NCBI GenBank assembly: GCA_034437075.1
Contig: DAOTVD010000017.1
Coordinates: forward strand, 1-44,197
DNA length: 44,197 bases
Direction: 5' to 3'
From: DAOTVD01 sp034437075
GTDB taxonomy: Bacteria > Chloroflexota > Anaerolineae > Aggregatilineales > J027
This document shows, one piece after another, positions 39,580 to 44,197 of the stretch. Position 1 is the stretch's first letter, and each line of letters opens with the position of its first letter. The position numbers and the translations under genes were made by a program. The notes under the pieces are model-generated. The model saw only the letters and a program-made list of their open reading frames with translations. It ran no database searches and was not told the origin of the DNA.

Positions 39580-41430
39580 ATGCTCCTGGACGCATTGCGC
39601 GACTATCATCTACGCCTACTCAATGTCGCAAACAGCTATAAACCGCTCGATTTTGGCGGGTGTGGTCTCACGGGCAGTATCACGGCGGAAGGGCGCATCA
39701 TTGCCATCAATACCTATCATCCGCAGCATGGATATGTAACATTATCCTCCGTGCCGCCCTTCCCCGACGCGCAACGTTACGACCAAGACGCCGTGCGGAG
39801 GTATCGACGTGCTGTTGCTGCTAATGCTGGCTTTGGCATGGCGTTCTTTTCGCCGATAGTAAAGCGCGAAGCCTACTTAATTGAAGACGCCTTGCCATTC
39901 ATCCGCTTGACGCTCGAAGATGGGGTCATCGCCGAAAGTGTGACCTTTATCACGCGAAGAAATCCTAACTACGCTATAGCGGAAGTCGTGCAGCATTGGC
40001 GATTTTCTGAGCCGGGCAAGCACGCTCGCTGGACAGGCAAATTTTGGTTACAACGTTCTGCTTACACACAACTAACGGAGGGTGGCATCGTTGATATGCC
40101 AAGTGTGGAAACCAAGATTAGCTATCAACGGCGAGGCATAGGGTCTTGTGGTGTCAAAAATGCCGTTTTAGGTTATTCAGCTTTTCTACATGGTGACGGC
40201 ATTGCAGAAACAGAAGATGGTGGCATAACATTTCTTGAAGATGGTTTTGTCTATCCTACAATAAGTGATGATTTCAAACATGGGCTAGACAGTCAATTCT
40301 GTATACAAATTGGAGAAGATGCGAGTTCTCGTCATGCAGGAGATGCTATCGACTATCTTGTACCTCTTGCCGATGCTTGGCGAAAACTTTGGCAAAGCAT
40401 CCCCGACGATCTCATGCTACGGCGCGGCTTGTGCTATGGCTTAAGTTGTTGTGTACCCATTTCGGATGAAGCCACCTGCATCATCACCGATCATATGCTT
40501 TTGCCCTTAGCATGGAATCGTGATGCCTATTTCATTGCACTAGCGTTAATGAAGTGGCATGAGCTTGGGCGCGAGCAGGTCGCTAAACACATTGCATGGA
40601 TGTTTGATGTTGCCGAACGGGTAGACAACCTATGGGGGCGGTCATATCTCGCCAACGGCAAGATTAAAGATCACGGTTATCAGTTAGACCAGCAACTGTA
40701 TCCGCTTTTGGAATTGTTAGACTATGTCGCATATACCCGTGATGATGCGCTCCTAAAACGGTATGCCTCAGGGATAGATAACATTTTGCGGGCTTTATTA
40801 GAGAAGAAGCATCCTGAAAAATGGCTGTTTTCCACCGCTGAAACGCCTGCCGATGATCCCATTGCGTATGCATATCCACTCTCCAGCCATATTTTGCTGT
40901 GGCATGTTTGCAATTGCTGCGCACGACAAGAACTAGACTCAGCTATCGATTTTGCCGATTGGGCACAGCAAACCCGCGAGAGCATCCAACAATACTTTGT
41001 GACCTCGTTGGATAACAAATCAATTTTTGCTTATGCCACCGATGGCGCGGGGCGTTATCACCTTTACCATGATGCCAATGACATGCCGCTTGCCTTAGCT
41101 GTTGCGTGGGGCTTCACCTCGGTTGAGGATGAAATTTGGCACAATACCATCGATTTTGCTTTCTCTGAAGCAAATGGTGGTTTTTTCGATGGGGTGTTGG
41201 GGTCGGTGCATACGCCCGCGCCTTGGGCCTTGGGTGACGCACAAGAGATTATCATCGCGCAAGCGTTAGGCGATGCAGGGCGCGAAACCGCCGCCCGTAA
41301 ACGGCTCGCCACCAAAGCCGCACAATGGGATGGGGCACTCTCCGAAGCCTACCATGCCCAAACAGGTGATGTAGTTTCGCGCCATTGGTTTGCATGGACA
41401 AATGCGATGTTAGGTTTTATCGATTTATAG
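39580..41430 (+). CDS. Predicted (alpha/alpha)6-barrel glycosidase, family unassigned
   Basis: 616 residues, starting two bases after the permease stop. The first 250 residues are beta-rich (GLTGSITAEGRIIAINTYHPQHGYVTL, GFGMAFFSPIVKREAYLIEDALPFIRLTLEDG), as in the N-terminal domain of GH15/GH63-like enzymes. The second half is helical with WNRDAYFIALALMKWH, VDNLWGRSYLANGKIKDHGYQLDQQLYPLLELLDY and GGFFDGVLGSVHTPAPWALGDAQEIIIAQAL, a six-hairpin toroid pattern. The likely acid/base and base are acidic residues in WNRDAY and LGDAQE, which is inference. Possibly acts on the imported glucoside. It is not one of the families I can name with certainty. Confidence 0.72.
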   Translation: MLLDALRDYHLRLLNVANSYKPLDFGGCGLTGSITAEGRIIAINTYHPQHGYVTLSSVPPFPDAQRYDQDAVRRYRRAVAANAGFGMAFFSPIVKREAYLIEDALPFIRLTLEDGVIAESVTFITRRNPNYAIAEVVQHWRFSEPGKHARWTGKFWLQRSAYTQLTEGGIVDMPSVETKISYQRRGIGSCGVKNAVLGYSAFLHGDGIAETEDGGITFLEDGFVYPTISDDFKHGLDSQFCIQIGEDASSRHAGDAIDYLVPLADAWRKLWQSIPDDLMLRRGLCYGLSCCVPISDEATCIITDHMLLPLAWNRDAYFIALALMKWHELGREQVAKHIAWMFDVAERVDNLWGRSYLANGKIKDHGYQLDQQLYPLLELLDYVAYTRDDALLKRYASGIDNILRALLEKKHPEKWLFSTAETPADDPIAYAYPLSSHILLWHVCNCCARQELDSAIDFADWAQQTRESIQQYFVTSLDNKSIFAYATDGAGRYHLYHDANDMPLALAVAWGFTSVEDEIWHNTIDFAFSEANGGFFDGVLGSVHTPAPWALGDAQEIIIAQALGDAGRETAARKRLATKAAQWDGALSEAYHAQTGDVVSRHWFAWTNAMLGFIDL

Positions 41431-41441
41431 GGGGAAGACCC

Positions 41442-42683
41442 ATGAATGTAGCGTTTATATCAACCCGGCTAGCAGGGGTCGATTGGGTTAGCCTCGAAAC
41501 CGCTAAGCTGGTAGATGTATTCAAAGAAAAAGGACACAACTGCTACTACATCGCAGGTGAATTAGGTGATGAAGACGGTCCTGCTGGGCGCGAAGTACCC
41601 GCTATGCACTTCACACATCCTGAAGCACGTCAAATTCATGATGACGCCTTCTTGACCACAACACCCCCCCCCGATTTGTATCAACGTATTTATGCAAGTG
41701 CGGATGCTATGCGGGGTGAGTTAGAAGCCTTCGTCGAAGAATACGCAATTGATCTTATCGTGCCGCAAAATGCTAGCACGATCCCCATGAATATTTCGCT
41801 TGGTGTCGCAATTGCCGACCTTATCAAGCGGACAAGTGTTAAAGCGCTGTGCCATCATCATGACTTTTATTGGGAGCGCGACCGTTTCATCAACAATCAT
41901 ATTCAAGATGTGTTGGATGAAGCCTTTCCGCCGCGTCATAGCAATATTCGGCATATGGTCATCAACACCGTGATGCAACAGCGCCTTAAGGCATGGCGTG
42001 GCATCGATGCAAGCTACTTACCAAATGTATTCGATTTCGAAAATCCGCCGCTGCCGCCAGACGAATACGCCATGTCTTTCCGTCCAGAATTTGGTTTGAG
42101 CGAGCATGACTTGATTGTATTGCAGCCGACTCGTATTATCCGTCGTAAAGCCATCGAAAAAGCGATTGAACTTGTTCGCAAATTAGATGATAACCGTTTG
42201 GTATTCCTCGTGACGGGTTATGAAGGCGACGAAGCGACCGAATACGGCGCATGGCTGCGAGAAGAGGCTGAACGAGCGGGTATTCGCTATCAATTTATGG
42301 GCGAGAGAGTCAAGGAAAAGCGTGGCATGATCAACGGGGAGAAAGTATTTGCCCTATGGGACATCTACCCGCACGCTCATTTTGTGACCTACCCCAGTGT
42401 GTATGAAGGATTTGGCAATGCCTTTGTGGAAGCCATGTACTTTCGTAAGCCAATTGTTGTACATACCTATCCGGTTTATTTATCCGATATTAAAGCATCT
42501 GGCGTAGAAGCCATTGAGTTTTTTCATGATATAACCAGTGAGGTTTTGACCCATACACGACGCATGATTGATTCGGCAGATGTACGCCAACGGATGACGG
42601 CTCATAATTATGAGGTTGGCCTGCAACACTTTTCGTATCGCAACCTTAAATCTGTTATCGAAAAAATACTAACGACACTGTAG
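41442..42683 (+). CDS. GT4-family glycosyltransferase
   Basis: 413 residues from MNVAFISTRLAGVDWVSLETAKLVDVF at 41442, with GGGGAAG upstream; the frame is open back to 41385. Two Rossmann domains: acceptor half with HFTHPEARQIHDD and ALCHHHDFYWERDRF, donor half with VLQPTRIIRRKAIEKAIELV, FLVTGYEGDEATEYG and the retaining GT4 signature PSVYEGFGNAFVEAMYFRKPIVV (E-x7-E). The N-terminus is the type I recall for glucosylglycerate/mannosylglucosylglycerate-type synthases, but this is memory only. It lies between a glycosidase and a GH13_18 phosphorylase, so it probably makes or remodels the same small glycoside. Confidence 0.85.
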   Translation: MNVAFISTRLAGVDWVSLETAKLVDVFKEKGHNCYYIAGELGDEDGPAGREVPAMHFTHPEARQIHDDAFLTTTPPPDLYQRIYASADAMRGELEAFVEEYAIDLIVPQNASTIPMNISLGVAIADLIKRTSVKALCHHHDFYWERDRFINNHIQDVLDEAFPPRHSNIRHMVINTVMQQRLKAWRGIDASYLPNVFDFENPPLPPDEYAMSFRPEFGLSEHDLIVLQPTRIIRRKAIEKAIELVRKLDDNRLVFLVTGYEGDEATEYGAWLREEAERAGIRYQFMGERVKEKRGMINGEKVFALWDIYPHAHFVTYPSVYEGFGNAFVEAMYFRKPIVVHTYPVYLSDIKASGVEAIEFFHDITSEVLTHTRRMIDSADVRQRMTAHNYEVGLQHFSYRNLKSVIEKILTTL

Positions 42684-42689
42684 TGAGCT

Positions 42690-44197
42690 ATGGATACGAT
42701 CAAATATTATCTGGACGCGCTTTTTCCGCCAGAGCAAGCAACGGCCTTATACACGAAACTAACCGCCAGCCTACAAGCGAAGCGTCAAAGACCTTCATCA
42801 GAACCGTTATTTTCCCAAAACGATGTGATTCTGATTACGTATGGCGACTCACTCCTAAAAGATGGGGAGACACCTTTACAAGTCTTGCATCGTTTCGCAA
42901 CTCAGTATTTCCGAGAGAGCATTTCAGCCATACATTTTTTGCCCTTTTTCCCATTCTCGTCAGATGATGGCTTTTCAGTCATCGATTATTACGCTATACG
43001 CCAGGACCTTGGCACATGGGATGATGTGCAAGCCATCGGACAAGATTTTGACCTGATGTTTGATGCGGTTTTTAACCATATGTCTGCCGAAAGCGAGTGG
43101 TTCGCGGCATTCTTGCGAGATGATCCGTTGTTCAAAGAGATGTTTGTGACCGCTACAAAAGATACAGATTTAAGCGGCGTCACACGCCCACGGACATCGC
43201 CCTTGCTTACACCCTTCCAAAAAGCAAATGGCGAAACTGTACATGTCTGGACGACCTTCAGTGCCGACCAAGTTGACATTAATTTTGAAGACCCTGATAC
43301 CTTCATGCGCATGATAGAAGTATTACTATTCTATGTGGTTGAGATGGGTGGGCGCTTCATTCGCCTGGATGCTATCGCCTACTTATGGAAAATTGTTGGC
43401 ACAAATTGTATCCATCTGCCACAAACGCACATGGTTATTCAGTTATTGCGTGCGGTCTTGAATGAAGTTGCCCCAAATACCCTGCTAGTGACCGAAACAA
43501 ATGTCCCCCATCAAGAAAACATCTCCTATTTTGGCGATGGGGTAAACGAGGCGCAAATGGTATACAACTTCACATTGCCGCCCTTGCTGTTACATACCAT
43601 TATTTCCGGCGACGCCACAAAACTAAGGGATTGGGTAAAAACACTTGCGGTACCATCGGAGCATACGACATTTTTTAACTTTACAGCATCGCATGATGGC
43701 ATTGGGGTGCGTCCCGTAGAAGGGATACTGACCGAAGAGGAACTCGCCACCTTGATAGAACGTGTTGAGCAACATGGGGGGCAAGTGTCCTATAAAGGCA
43801 ATTCAGATGGCACCCAAAGCCCGTACGAACTAAACATCACGTATGTGGATGCCGTCACCAAGCCGACGGATAGCATCATTACACAGGCGAACAGCTTTTT
43901 ACTAACCCAAGGCATTATGTTAGCTTTGGCGGGTATTCCGGGCGTTTATATTCATAGCTTGCTAGGCTCACGTAATGACTTAGACGGTGTACAAGCTACC
44001 GGACGCGCCCGCAGCATTAACCGCAAACGCCTAGATGCAGATGCAATTGAGCAAGAACTCCGCCGTGCAGATTCATTCCGAAGGTTAGTATTTGAGGCAT
44101 ATCGCGATATACTGACGATACGTAGAACGCATATCGCTTTTCATCCGAATGCCGCCCAACAAGTGATTGACCTGCATAACCCCGCTATCTTTTGCTT
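42690..44197 (+). CDS. GH13_18 phosphorylase, sucrose/glucosylglycerate-type (3' partial)
   Basis: The frame from ATG 42690 is open to the window edge (502 codons). The (beta/alpha)8 motifs are in order: FLPFFPFSSDDGFSVIDYY, DLMFDAVFNHMS, RFIRLDAIAYLWK (nucleophile D227), LLVTETNVPHQENISYFG (acid/base E269) and TASHDGIGVRP (D336). The segment IVGTNCIHLPQTH is what I expect of the YcjM/GgaP glucosylglycerate-phosphorylase branch more than of sucrose phosphorylase. It cleaves an alpha-glucoside with phosphate to give glucose 1-phosphate. Downstream of the GT4 with six bases between them. Confidence 0.88.
   Translation, partial: MDTIKYYLDALFPPEQATALYTKLTASLQAKRQRPSSEPLFSQNDVILITYGDSLLKDGETPLQVLHRFATQYFRESISAIHFLPFFPFSSDDGFSVIDYYAIRQDLGTWDDVQAIGQDFDLMFDAVFNHMSAESEWFAAFLRDDPLFKEMFVTATKDTDLSGVTRPRTSPLLTPFQKANGETVHVWTTFSADQVDINFEDPDTFMRMIEVLLFYVVEMGGRFIRLDAIAYLWKIVGTNCIHLPQTHMVIQLLRAVLNEVAPNTLLVTETNVPHQENISYFGDGVNEAQMVYNFTLPPLLLHTIISGDATKLRDWVKTLAVPSEHTTFFNFTASHDGIGVRPVEGILTEEELATLIERVEQHGGQVSYKGNSDGTQSPYELNITYVDAVTKPTDSIITQANSFLLTQGIMLALAGIPGVYIHSLLGSRNDLDGVQATGRARSINRKRLDADAIEQELRRADSFRRLVFEAYRDILTIRRTHIAFHPNAAQQVIDLHNPAIFC

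Noticed and set aside
2..44197. tRNA, rRNA or riboswitch genes
   Set aside because: I looked for cloverleaf arms, conserved rRNA words and common riboswitch cores and saw none; a covariance-model scan was not possible.

Overview
The window looks like a chromosomal segment of a Chloroflexota bacterium, probably Anaerolineae-like. This is inferred from gene content and order, with no rRNA or database search to support it. The pointers are large acidic and TPR-containing proteins, an rplU-rpmA-rpmE-tdk order, an FmdB-like protein, a LiaF-like protein next to the primary sigma factor, a membrane pyrophosphatase, and SH3b and DUF368 proteins. Most of the first 33 kb is GC-rich housekeeping DNA. 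I saw no rRNA, tRNA or CRISPR array.

Region 1 (1-6.2 kb): a partial acidic protein carrying repeated WL motifs and a C-terminal TPR, then ndk, rsfS, thpR, a membrane-anchored TPR protein and an alkyltransferase-like (ATL) repair protein. Region 2 (6.2-10.9 kb, minus strand): ribosomal proteins L21, L27 and an unusual L31 fused to an alpha-CTD-like domain, then thymidine kinase, a TlpA-like lipoprotein and ATL. Beside it are the primary sigma factor and a LiaF-like protein. Region 3 (10.9-15.4 kb): an ABC ATPase, a permease, a GldG-like protein and a DUF4340-like protein in overlapping order, plus a small TIR-like protein. Region 4 (15.4-18.4 kb): a LppX/LprG-type lipoprotein translationally coupled to a 14-TM MFS exporter, resembling the mycobacterial lprG-p55 pair, and a degenerate FmdB-like protein that has lost three zinc cysteines. 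Region 5 (18.4-27.2 kb): FtsK, a three-S1-domain protein, a membrane sensor with a candidate C-terminal HTH, a GNAT enzyme, ribosomal protein L25 and a histone-deacetylase-family amidohydrolase. Region 6 (27.2-33.3 kb, mostly plus strand): H+/Na+-pyrophosphatase, SH3b protein, YgjP-like metalloprotein, a DUF368 lipid-carrier translocase and a DUF1269-like protein.

From about 33.4 to 34.3 kb lies a scar: a perfect palindromic repeat, GAATTC-centred palindromes inside an inverted-repeat unit, and a chimeric ORF joining a DUF433 antitoxin start to an IS982-type transposase fragment. Beyond it the DNA is visibly less GC-rich and holds one directional sugar cluster: a LacI regulator with two operators in its own promoter region, a solute-binding protein, two permeases, an unassigned (alpha/alpha)6-like glycosidase, a GT4 glycosyltransferase, and a GH13_18 phosphorylase cut off by the window edge. 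The best guess is uptake and phosphorolysis or remodelling of a glucosylglycerate-type solute. The cluster carries no ABC ATPase, so an ATPase encoded elsewhere is presumably shared.

Transcription signals are readable in places. They include consensus -35/-10 pairs before rplU, the S1 gene, rplY and lacI, a recurrent extended -10 (TGATACAAT-like), and two genes whose -10 lies six bases before the ATG, suggesting leaderless mRNAs.
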